Below, piece after piece: positions 32,626-42,239 of a stretch of DNA of 64,000 nucleotides (its first letter is position 1; every line of letters begins with the position of its first letter). The stretch is from the NCBI GenBank assembly GCA_030374805.1, contig JARGSG010000225.1, positions 62,001 to 126,000 of the forward strand. Reading direction: 5' to 3'. The notes beneath the pieces were generated by a model. The model was not told the origin of the DNA and ran no database searches. It was given only the letters and a program-made list of their open reading frames with translations. Both the position numbers and the translations under genes were made by a program. Source of the DNA: Gracilaria gracilis. Its lineage: Eukaryota > Rhodophyta > Florideophyceae > Gracilariales > Gracilariaceae.

Positions 32626-32831
32626 ATTGGAGAGATCTTGGTGACGTGACAGAAAAAGTAAACAGCCTACGGGGAAGTGGACGGAGTTGTAATTTGCTTC
32701 TGCTTGGCCTTCGAAGGGAAGAACCAGGTCGGTTGACAGACTAAGTTTTGAAAATGTTTTGGGACTTTTATACAAAGTTACAAGACAATCAATATTGACC
32801 TCATATGAGGTCAATGTCGAATAGACACTAG

Positions 32832-33235
32832 AGCTTCTTGTTCACACACAAGGTCACTCGTTGTGACTTTTGGCTCAGATTACATTCGTAGAAGCAGATT
32901 GCATTTTCTATTACGTGAGGCATGTACAAGATTTAGTAACACTAAAAGCAAAGCGCTGTGTGTCCGTTCAATAGCCCTCACCGGTGACTCACGGCAGGAA
33001 TCCTACGAGGGGGTTGATGTACCAAACGCAACGCTACAATTAGAACTAGAGTACATTCTGTCAAGCTTAAAATTGTACATTGGTGAGTGTCCACTGGTGA
33101 TTACCGTAGAGCTCTTGCCTACCACTCTACCTCTTCCCCGGTACTCAATTGCAGCAAATTGGTTCTCCATTCAACAAAATTGCTTTACTTTTACATAAAC
33201 TTTCTCTATCATATTCTTTCACTTCTTTCTGTGCT
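32832..33235. other. Remainder of copia 3' LTR and unassigned sequence
   Basis: This should contain the rest of the copia LTR, but its end cannot be fixed. No gene is supported. Confidence 0.4.
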
Positions 33236-33610
33236 TCAAGAACGTTTACGACCACGGCAAACATTTGTGAAAAGTGTGGCCACAGAACGCCCCGCCTTCT
33301 TCAACGGCTCTGCCAGGAGGGCACGACGACAGAGGGACATCTGTCTTCGTTTTCTTCTCCGAACCACAGAGGCCGGTTCTTGTTCAAAACGAGGTATAAG
33401 CATGGGCTCTTCTTGCCTAGCCTGTACAGGCTCGCTTACTTTTATTTCGTCTTCTGTATCATCCAAAGGCGGCAGAACAAGTATGTCCGTCAATGGGGCA
33501 CTCCGCCCGTATACATCTCGTTCGATGTAGGTTTCCGGATTCATTGACTGCGGATCATCGAGCATGACGTACTCGTCTTCACGAAAACACGAACGGATTT
33601 TCTTGAACAT
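33236..33610 (-). CDS. Small basic protein, 124 residues, unknown function
   Basis: The ATG at 33610 (MFKKIRSCFREDEYVMLDDP) opens 124 codons. An acidic middle (ILVLPPLDDTEDEIKVSEP) is followed by a strongly basic tail (VVRRRKRRQMSLCRRALLAE, ending NVCRGRKRS). There is no signal peptide or membrane segment, and the basic cluster could be a nuclear-localisation signal. I chose this start and not the longer open frame upstream. It lies about 170 bases after a clear TATA box, while the upstream extension is serine/leucine-rich and reads through the TATA box itself. No family is recognised. Confidence 0.6.
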   Translation of the reverse strand: MFKKIRSCFREDEYVMLDDPQSMNPETYIERDVYGRSAPLTDILVLPPLDDTEDEIKVSEPVQARQEEPMLIPRFEQEPASVVRRRKRRQMSLCRRALLAEPLKKAGRSVATLFTNVCRGRKRS

Positions 33611-33778
33611 TTCTGAAGAGCAAGAAAGAAGAGAAGATGACAAGACTAAAGAATGAAAGAAGAAGGATAAGGGAAAGTAGAACTTCGAACGTGGAGCAAT
33701 GCTTGTTGATGTGAAGGAGGAGGAGTAGTGGGAGTTGCTGGGGATGGTCCAGACGGTGCAAGGAGCAGAGAGCTCGCC

Positions 33779-33786
33779 TTTTATAC
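33779..33786 (-). promoter_or_regulatory. TATA box of the 124-residue protein gene
   Basis: The minus strand reads GGGGTATAAAAGGC about 170 bases before the ATG at 33610, followed by a pyrimidine-rich leader. It is a textbook TATA element. Confidence 0.6.
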
Positions 33787-33789
33787 CCC

Positions 33790-35041
33790 TCCAGAATGCA
33801 CTCCGACTCACTCTAGATACTGACAAACTACTTCGTTTCCTTTCATGTCGTGTGGTGAGTGCGCGCGTGCGTGCGCGCATCACCCATTTCTGGAAACCAT
33901 ATCTTGAAGTCGACATCGTTTTCAGGGTGCTAAGATTCAAGAGACGAAGAACGAGCAGGAGAAGAACGCTTTGCGATTTGTAATTATGAAGCAGTCTTCG
34001 ATTCATTTGTAGTTGTACTAGGGCTCAAATTGAATCCACTCACTGTCATGAGGGAGAGTTGGGTTCCCGGTCGAGCGTAGTACAACATCAGCCTCGTGGG
34101 TTTTGTGCATCGCTTCCAAAAGAGGAAACCGTTGCGTTCCTTAGTATAAGTGAGAGGACGATATATGGTTTAGTACAAAGTACTCAAATCAAGAGCGGGA
34201 TGAATTGGGCATCTGACTATGAAACGCTAGTATAAGTGAGAGGAGGACATCTGTTTTTTACAAGTACTCAATCAGTAGTGAGATGAATTGGACATGACTA
34301 TGAGACGCTGACGCTGCTTGAATGCGAAGAAAGAATACCTACGTGTGTTTCTTGGGTAGTTTCTGTTTCATACTATTTCTATTTACCATGAATAGGAGTG
34401 CATCCCAAGCCACGGTTAACTATTGGAAGGGGATATTGCTAAGTTTATCCGCCTCTAGGCTGATGAGAAGCCAATAATGTGCATCACGTTTGACTGTTGG
34501 ACCTATTGTGAACTCGCACATGTATATGAACCTCACAAGTACATGTGAGTATCTTTGTCGACACCACTCCCATGGACTGGCCTACAGTTCTCCCCTCATT
34601 CATAGAAAGCTTTAGAGCAGTCGCGACACGGCAGGTAGTTTTCTACCTTCGTACTTACGATAGTGTTCGACCTTCGATACGAACGGTAGCGTTTTTACCT
34701 TTGATAACAACAGGGCTGATGTCCATCTTGCATATGCAAGATGGAGATAAGCAGCCCTCGCGTTGCCCTCCAGTTTTCTGACTCAGGAAGTCCGGGATAG
34801 TCATCTCTGCTATGCCGATTTCGAGGTCAAATGACAGCGCAACGTATAACTGCCATGGGCGACAGAAGCTCCATGGCTACATGTGAAGCTTTCTTTTGTC
34901 AAAAAGGCAAAGAACTGTTGCTGTTCGCGTCCAATCAGGAAATGCAGTATGAGGGGCTTGCTCTCTCTCTCTCTCTATCTTAAAGAGCACGTAAGCCTAA
35001 TTACAACTAAACGCGGAACGCTTCTGCTGGAGGCGCGCTTA
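33790..35041. other. Intergenic stretch, no gene supported
   Basis: It contains a CT dinucleotide run (34961-34975) and one copy of the word CTACCTTCGTA (34643-34653), seen also at two other intergenic sites. Short open frames here have no coding character. Confidence 0.4.
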
Positions 35042-37334
35042 TTAAACATCTTGTTCGACGCTCACATGACCCGTTTCGATTTCTCTGTCGACAAAATCAC
35101 CCTGGTTAGAGCCCGCACTTTCCCCCTTTTCCGCCTCACAATGAGAATCCTTGTCATGCGGAACGTCGCCAGGAAAACGGAAAAGTGCCCCACTGTAACG
35201 CTCAATCATCTGCACGACAATGAACACAACTATTGAGGCCGCGAATGCGGTGAGTGAATCCACGCCAGAGTAATCCCGAAACCGCTCCTGAAAGCACGTT
35301 TCTTGTGCCGGATCCCACACGTTTTCAGCGGCATCGTCCACAAAGAGGGGCGACTTCAAACTAGCAGCCGTTCCAAAGTTCAAAAACTCCCTTGTAGAGT
35401 ACGGCAATAGAAAAGATCCGTCTTTCCGAAGCACAAATTGTAACACAATGCGCAGTACACTTCCAACTACGAAAGAGAGAAGCGCTGCCCTCGGACTGGG
35501 GTTCTTTGCATAGAAACAGCCAAACAACGGCGCCACCACTGTGGCAAGCACAACGTCGAACGCCACAATGAAAAGAGTTCCGGTTTTGCTGGCGGCGTAC
35601 GAAGCCAAAACGCCTGCAATGACGGCAAACGGTAGTGTGGACACTCGAGCAAGCAAAAGCAATCGTTCATGACCCAATGCACGAGGGAACAAGCGCGAAA
35701 ATTGCCGTAGGAGGTTGTGCGAGAACACAGTGCCCATTGCCAAAATAGCACCGTCGCTGGTGCTCATGGATGCAGCAACTAGTCCTATCAAGCACCAACC
35801 TCCCAACACAGCGGGAGCTTTCAGCGTCAACAACTGCAAAAATGCTCGTTCGTCCGGTAGCCACTGTGCACAAGTCGCAAGTCCTAACAATGCACTACAA
35901 GAATCGACATCGAACTGGGCATGTACAGAGTCTGGACCGAAGAAAACGCTGAAGACATCCGTTTCGATAACTCATCTAATTGAAGTTAGCCTCAGGTCAT
36001 AGTCTACAAGACATAGAACCCAAACGTAGCAAACAAGAACAATATCTCAACTTACCGAGTAATAGCACCTAGATAGGAGAAGGGAATACCGACAATGAAA
36101 GTGAGACAGCCACCTATAAGGCATCCTAGTGTGGCCACTCGCGGGGTACGACTAGCCATACATCTAGCCTGGAAATCAAGAGCAGCAAGATTGCCAAATG
36201 CCAGAATGAGGATTGTGGCCCAATTCCACATTAACGCGTTCGGGAACGGCGTCAGGGCAGTGGGGGAAAGCATCTGATTTCCAAACACGCGTTGGTCGCC
36301 TACAGGGAAAGCACCATTGTCCGTCTGGTTTGACGAACCAAAACAGCACATAGTCGAATTAAAGGCACACGACACTCCGTCATAGGCATCACACACACCG
36401 GCATCTCCTAAACCGTCTGGATAGATGTAGCCTGGGAAGCCACGCGAGGGGGGCGGAGCACCAGGATTGATGTTATGAATGAACCAGAAGGCGCACGCGA
36501 TACATCCGACCCAACCAAACAAGCCCTGCACGAGGTCAGTGTACGCAACCGAGAAGAGACCACCGGAAACAGTGTATGCCCACACCACGGCAGCTGCAAT
36601 CCAAACGGCAGCAGATGGAGTAATATCAAGAACGTACGACAACACCATACCCATTCCGACAAGGTTCCCAGCGAGAAGAAAGAGGAAAGAAACAATAGTG
36701 GACATGGATACCAGCGCTTCCACTGTACGTCCATAACGCTTAGCGAATATATCTGGAAGGGTTAGCACACGTTCGCGGTTTATCTTGCCCGCTAGGAAAA
36801 TGGCGTTAAGCACGAGTGATAGCCCCAACCCAATCGGGATAACAGCACCGTCGAAGAAGTGAAACTTGAATGAAAGGTCTGCGTTTGCGAGTAGAGCATT
36901 ACTGTCGATGGATTGCGAAGCGAGCGTAACGGCGACCACGTACAGTGGTAAGGAACGGCCAGCGACGAAGAAGTTCTCTGCTTGGCCTTTGATAAACATC
37001 AAAGTTGCTATACCAATCAAGAACGAAAGCACTATGGCCACGATGACAGCGATTCCGAATCCTTTGTTGGGAACATTGAGTATGTTAGTAGGCGACTTTG
37101 TACCAAGTGAAAAGACGAGGTGGAGATACCTTTTGCCGGCCGAGGCACCTCCTGGGCGCAGTTGATACCGCAAGCATGATTCTGACAACAAGAATCCGAA
37201 GGCGGAGGGCCGAGGTTGGAGTTGAGAACAGGATCACTGAGACACTGCTCCGACACCTGAGCAAACACGCCAGCCACACAGGCTGAACAAAGCAACAAGA
37301 AGGTTGAAAAGGTAACTCGCATGTTTCCAAGCAT
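35042..37334 (-). CDS. Sodium:solute symporter (SSS family), three exons
   Basis: This is a plasma-membrane Na+ or H+ coupled transporter of the SSS family; the substrate is not predictable here. Exons: 37334-37149, 37095-36056, 35948-35042. Intron 1 (53 nt) and intron 2 (107 nt) both run GT...AG and restore one frame of 710 residues, the usual SSS length. The N-terminus MRVTFSTFLLLCSACVAGVF is a signal-peptide-like segment followed by a cysteine-rich lumenal stretch (SCCQNHACGINC). About 12-14 membrane segments follow (for example GFGIAVIVAIVLSFLIGIAT). Family marks include VTLASQSIDSNALLANADLS, LTLPDIFAKRYGRTVEAL and WAYTVSGGLFSVAYTDLVQG. Across intron 2 the join reads AITR-VFFGPDSVHAQF. 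An alternative start is the ATG at 37322. DUR3-like urea transporters are one possible subgroup. Confidence 0.85.
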
Positions 37335-38800
37335 ATGTTCGATAGTTGGAGTGAACGACGGGTTTCGACGTACAGCGGCTTTTGCACGTGGGAGTAACCT
37401 TAACAGTCGATGATGTCGTCGCAAGGTACCCCGGGGACTCGTTCACTACGCAGGCCCTGAAAGGCTTATAAGTGTGACTGACTTGGCGATCCGAATACAG
37501 AACGCAATAATGGTATGATCACCCTCATGACTTTTGCGCAAGGCTACAGGGGTAGTCTCTAGCGTTGTGCCCATTTAGAATTGGAGATGGTGCTGTATCA
37601 TCCGACGCAACGCTGTGTGCTGCTGTCGGATTTGGCCGATTCCGTGGTCGACAGCCAGAGTTGCTGGCAGATTTTAGAGTTTCTCGTCGTGGTTTATTGT
37701 GTACCGCAGATGTGTCGGCGGAGTCCGTACACGCCTGACTGCGGACAATGACGACTCGTTGACAGCAAAACTGGTTCCTCTTTTTGAGATCGGGGCCGCC
37801 TTTTCTCTGTGTCGTATGATACGTGCTCGTTGGGAAACTCAATGGATACTGGACACGTAGAAGTGCGTCTTGCCCCGTTTGAAATTGCTTGTAATACAGT
37901 TGAACGAGACGGGAGTTTCTCTCGGGCATATAACAAGATCTGTTCCGTTTTACAAAAGGTCGGGTAAAAGCGTTGGGTAAAAACTTATCTAGATACCGCA
38001 GAGCAGAACTGAGAGTGCGAAGCGATTCCGGCCAAGCCGATCGAGTTTTCAGGTCTGGAGCTTGATCTCATGGTATTGTACGAGGGTAAATTTACGTGTG
38101 GCGTGACCTTGTATCTACCTTCGTATGTATCTATCTATTGTATGGATAAAGTTAAGGGTTACCTTCGGCAGATAAGGGTTAGGACTAACTTAGGACCGCC
38201 ACCTTTGAAGGCGGCGTTTTGCGTTTTGGGGGAACTGTCCCTGTTCCCTCTGACATTTACAGTGCGCACAGAACGAAGTTGATCCATTCTTGCCGCGGCA
38301 AGAGGGCTAACCCGCCACGCCGCAATAAAGTTTGCCGTCGCACCGCAGCGAGCGCTGTGCTTTCTAAGATATTAGCGCCAACTCAAACGCAGGAGGCTGA
38401 TATTTGTGTAGTTTGCTTGCGATGCTCTCTAGCTAGAGCACAGAGTATGTACCTTCGAAGGCTGCTGACGATGAGCACCATGCAGTTGAAGATGGGTCTC
38501 TTCTGGCGGCAACAAGCGCTATTTACGAAGGTGTTCGGCTTGAACAAGCGTTCAACGTGTGCCACGAAGCGGCGCAGCTCAGCAAGTGCAGTGGGGTGCA
38601 TGCAAAACAAAAATGCATTCGCCGCAAACTAGTCTACCAATTGGTCAAATTCAGCAACGCTGCGCGCTGAATGTGCCTGTCAAACTGTCCAGCCTACCCC
38701 CCCCGCCACACCTTCGTTCGTTCGTTCATCGACAGCTCGAAACTCACAATCGGCCTGTCCTCGTTTGTTCGCAGTCGCCCTCAGCTCGCCTTCACTCATC
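37335..38800. other. Divergent intergenic region between symporter and phycoerythrin gamma
   Basis: About 1.47 kb holds the promoters of both flanking genes. One CTACCTTCGTA word lies at 38115-38125. Several open frames occur on both strands, but none shows a recognisable domain or consistent coding bias. Confidence 0.4.
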
Positions 38801-39858
38801 ATGGCTCCTGCCTTCGTGCTCTCCTCCGTGAAACCAGTGTCGTTCACCACCTCCTTCGCCGGAACTGTCGTCTCGCCCAATGCCACACAATCTCGTCCCA
38901 GCCGCCCCCAGCGCCCCACCATTGTCATGGAGAGATATTCTCTGGACAAGTACACCAAGATGAGTTCCCCCCCCCAGCATCCCGCGCGTCAGCACCGTCC
39001 ACTCCTTCCGCGACGTGGGTGTCGTATCTCGACACTGTCAAAGACAAGTTAAATCCGTTTGAACGCAAGAAGCCATCAAAGTCGTACGCACCTTATGCGG
39101 AGGCCGCCTTATCGGTCGCCACCTCCCCATACTTTCTCATCCAAGGAATCAACCGCCCCAAGGGCTTCAAAGGCGATCCTGACACCAACATCAACCGAGC
39201 CAAGTACTTGATTGAGGCCGACAAGTACATGGCGCAGTGTATCACCAAGCAATACAAGATGACCGCCGCACCGTACGGCACGTATAACGTGCAATGCACT
39301 GAAGGTACCATCCGCGGTCAAGCTGAATATGCGCGCAAGCTCGCCCTCTCTGCCGAGTTTCGGATGAATCAGCGCTCTGTGTCCCAGAAGTTCGCCGACT
39401 ATACAGAAACGCGACGAAAGGCAATCATTGGCGCTCACGGGTGTAGCTATGAAGAAAACCTGCTGGTCAAGAATCCGATCGCAGCTCGCTCTTTTCTGCG
39501 CGCCGGCGCCGAGGCCAAGAGCGTCTGTTCTCGCTACGCCACTGAAACGCCCGCTGCAGAGCGCTACATGGCTGCTAGTGTGGTGCGGCAGAACATGGTA
39601 CGCAAGGTACCGGACGGCGTGTATGAGTTGATGTGCAGTGATGGTAATGAGAGTGGCCTGGCCGAGTATAAAAGGGTCCAGGCACTTGCCGCGCAATTCA
39701 GGGCGGCTCAACAGCCTAAGATTGTTAAGGAGAGAGTCAAGTTTGACAGCCGCAAGTTTGCCAGAGATAACTTTGGTCATCTTTGCAGCTATGAGGAGAA
39801 GTTGTTCAATTCGTACCCGGCGGTTTCGGCTAGTATGCGTCCGAATAGTTCTTACTAA
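38801..39858 (+). CDS. Phycoerythrin gamma subunit (phycobilisome rod linker), plastid-targeted
   Basis: This chromophore-bearing linker sits in the centre of phycoerythrin hexamers in phycobilisome rods of red algal plastids. The ATG at 38801 begins a transit peptide (MAPAFVLSSVKPVSFTTSFA...), with the mature start probably near MERYSLDKYTK. The mature part has two similar halves: KSYAPYAEAALSVATSPYFL, FLIQGINRPKGFKGD, then cysteine sites VQCTEGT, AHGCSYEENLL, SVCSRYATE, LMCSDGN and GHLCSYEEKLF, which suit bilin attachment. The transit and mature parts are in different frames. A run of nine C near 38967 lacks one base needed to join them, so either the assembly or the allele is off by one. 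Mature length fits known gamma subunits (about 300 residues). Confidence 0.9.
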
Positions 39859-40598
39859 GGGCTACATCATGTTCTGTTGCTACCCAGGTTCTCTTGGTCG
39901 AATGTTTAGGCTGCGAGTACACGTAGTCGCTGAAAGGCAGACTGTGTAAAATGCTTCCAATGCCTGAAAGCTCTCACACTTGTTGGTTTTGTTTGGGACG
40001 TCGATTGCCCAATCGCCTCCGTCGTGCGTTACAGATAGAATTAACCGAAGACTACACGGTACAGTCTCTCTCTCTCTGATACGGGCGCGGTAGTCTAATT
40101 CCTACTTACCGTAGCGCGTCTCTGTTGGAAGAAACGCTCTCTCACCAGAAAACCCAGCACACCGTACAGTCTTGTCACTAGGTCACACAGATTCATTCTG
40201 CAAGCGGTTCCGCGTTAACCAAAGACTCGCACTCTCTCTTCACGTATATATACACACTCGTACCGTACGCAGGCGTTTGATAAAGGCCCCAACGTGCTAC
40301 ACTCACTGTGCTATGTAAACTTTACAACAAGAAAGTGCAAGGTAAACTTTACACATGTGGTGTCTTCAACTCCCCAAGTGTTTTGCTGCCAACGACTTTC
40401 GCCTTCTTCTTCTCATCTCTCTTCAGTCAACCTCTAGAGATCGTCGGCAACCTCACCATCATTTCATCGGCGAGATAAGGTTAAAGAACCAGCGCGTAAC
40501 CTGTACAGTCATCCTACCACTCAGGCCCGCAAGGGCGACCGGCAAGCTGACCGATCACTTAGACCACCTAAAAACTGCTCCCACACCTCCATGACAGC
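39859..40598. other. Intergenic stretch, no gene supported
   Basis: A short CT repeat lies at about 40065-40077. Nothing else is recognised. Confidence 0.4.
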
Positions 40599-42098
40599 TC
40601 AGGGTTTTGAGGTTTCGACTAACTCTCTTATCTGATGAAGATATTGCTCGATGCTGCCCCGCACTCCCACGGCACACAATCCGTTGCGCTCTGCTTTGCG
40701 ACAAGCCGCCTTCGCGTTACGGAGCACCTGAACATCACTCTCATCTCCCGCCACAGCGTACGACGGCCGGTTCCATATCGACACCGCCCGATCCCGCACG
40801 CCCGTTGCTTGCAACGCGCTCAAGGCCGCCGGCAATGCGCGAAAGAACTGCTGCGACAAGACTGTTTCCACCACTCCCAAGCTGCGCACGCTGCTCGGCA
40901 GCTGCACGTGCGCCAGAGCCCCAAACACCTTTGCGCTCACGGCCAGCACGCCCACCTCGTCCACGCCCTCCGCTACCCGCGCCGCCGCCATAGCCTTCGC
41001 GCGAGCGTCATCATCATTGTCAGGATCATCATCTTCGTCACTATACAAAAAACCATCTTCAACACGACCCAAGCCAGAACCAAACATGCGTTCCACGCGC
41101 AGCGTTTCGATGCATTTCACCCCGTTGCACCTGCGCGCTAACCTATCCACACACTCAGGTAGCCCCTTGCTTCGTATTACCGCGTGAGCTGCACCCACGT
41201 TGTGGATTACCAACGTCACCGGGCCGTCCCCTCCCCTCGACTCCATCGGCGACTAAGGCGGCCGTCTTTCCAGCCAACTGTCCATGAACTGCGTGCTTGC
41301 GGCAGCCCCTCCCTCGCCATAATGATTCATACTCTTCGCGAGCATACACAATGTGTACTGCATTTCGAAGGGTAGCGAGTTGCATAGCAACCGGATCTGC
41401 ATTCCCTCACGCTGCGCATCGCTGATCGGTAGTAGCTTCCATGCTCTTCTACGGTAGCGGTTATATGCAACTTTAGCCCATGACAAGTCCACACTCGTGC
41501 TCTCGCGCGTCAGCGCCTGGAACAATTTATGCAGCGTGGTCGTTGCATCGACACCCATGTGCAACAGTCGCACCCTCTTCGGCGAATAGCCCGTGTGATG
41601 CAATTCTTGTATGGTGCGTTTGCACGGCGAAACAATCGATATGGAATGCAGACGGCGTATCACCTCGTTCGGCACTATCACGCCGGACTCAGCGTCGGCA
41701 AAGTGTAGCTCCGTCAGTCCCTCATACGTTTTCAGTCGCTGCAGCACCTGGTGCAATTCATGAGGGCACATGGCGCCCAATCGCACCATTGTTAAGTCCC
41801 GCAACAGCTTGCCACCGGAACGCAGCGCGAGCAGCAACCCTTGTATCACGTCGTTGGGCAACTCGCTCGCCAAGTGGTGCGGCGATTCGTGGTGCAACAC
41901 GACGCGCGTCGCGCACAGAGCCCTCACCATCTTCATCGCCAGCGTGTATAACCTGTGGCACGATGTGGCCACATTCCACAAGTCGCGGAGATTGGCTGCT
42001 TTCACTGTGGCGTCGCGGTCCATTAGTTCCTGTATCATGCGGATGAAAAGGTCGTCGGGCAGATCTAGCAGCATCAGTCGCGCGCTGCAGACCGTCAT
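40599..42098 (-). CDS. F-box protein with an in-frame TAG
   Basis: F-box proteins are substrate receptors of SCF ubiquitin ligases. The ATG at 42098 gives MTVCSARLMLLDLPDDLFIR, and LMLLDLPDDLFIRMIQEL (about residues 8-26) matches the F-box core that binds SKP1. The rest is leucine-rich and helical with repeated short motifs (LTMVRLGAMCPHEL, LTELHFAD, KRVRLLHMG), suggestive of irregular leucine-rich repeats. After 281 codons there is a TAG at 41253-41255. The same frame then stays open for 217 further codons to 40599, with the same style (LPECVDRLARRCNGVKCIET, VQLPSSVRSLGVVETVLSQQ). So it is one gene of about 500 residues with a stop, a shorter protein, or a readthrough case. A TATA box lies at 42226-42235. 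Confidence 0.65.
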
Positions 42099-42225
42099 AT
42101 TGAATTGCGGCAGCCAGAGAAGGAACTGATGGCCCGTCGAGTTTGATGAGCACCGTCGTCGATGTGGTCAAATGCCTGACACAACCGTCGAAACGAACTG
42201 ATCATGTCACAAAGATCACAGTAAC

Positions 42226-42235
42226 TTTATATATA
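42226..42235 (-). promoter_or_regulatory. TATA box of the F-box gene
   Basis: The minus strand reads GTATATATAAAG about 130 bases before the ATG at 42098. Confidence 0.5.
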
Positions 42236-42239
42236 CACT

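Larger units (their letters stand above)
30009..32827 (-). mobile_element. piggyBac-type transposon with CTAG flanks
   Basis: The inverted ends are TGTCTATTCGAC (30009) and GTCGAATAGACA (ending 32827). Just inside each end is the 16-bp palindrome GACCTCATATGAGGTC. The bases CTAG stand on both sides (30005-30008 and 32828-32831) and look like a 4-bp target duplication, in place of the family's canonical TTAA. Total length is 2,819 bp. It carries one minus-strand transposase and about 500 bp of 3' non-coding sequence that includes a tRNA-like stretch. Confidence 0.85.
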
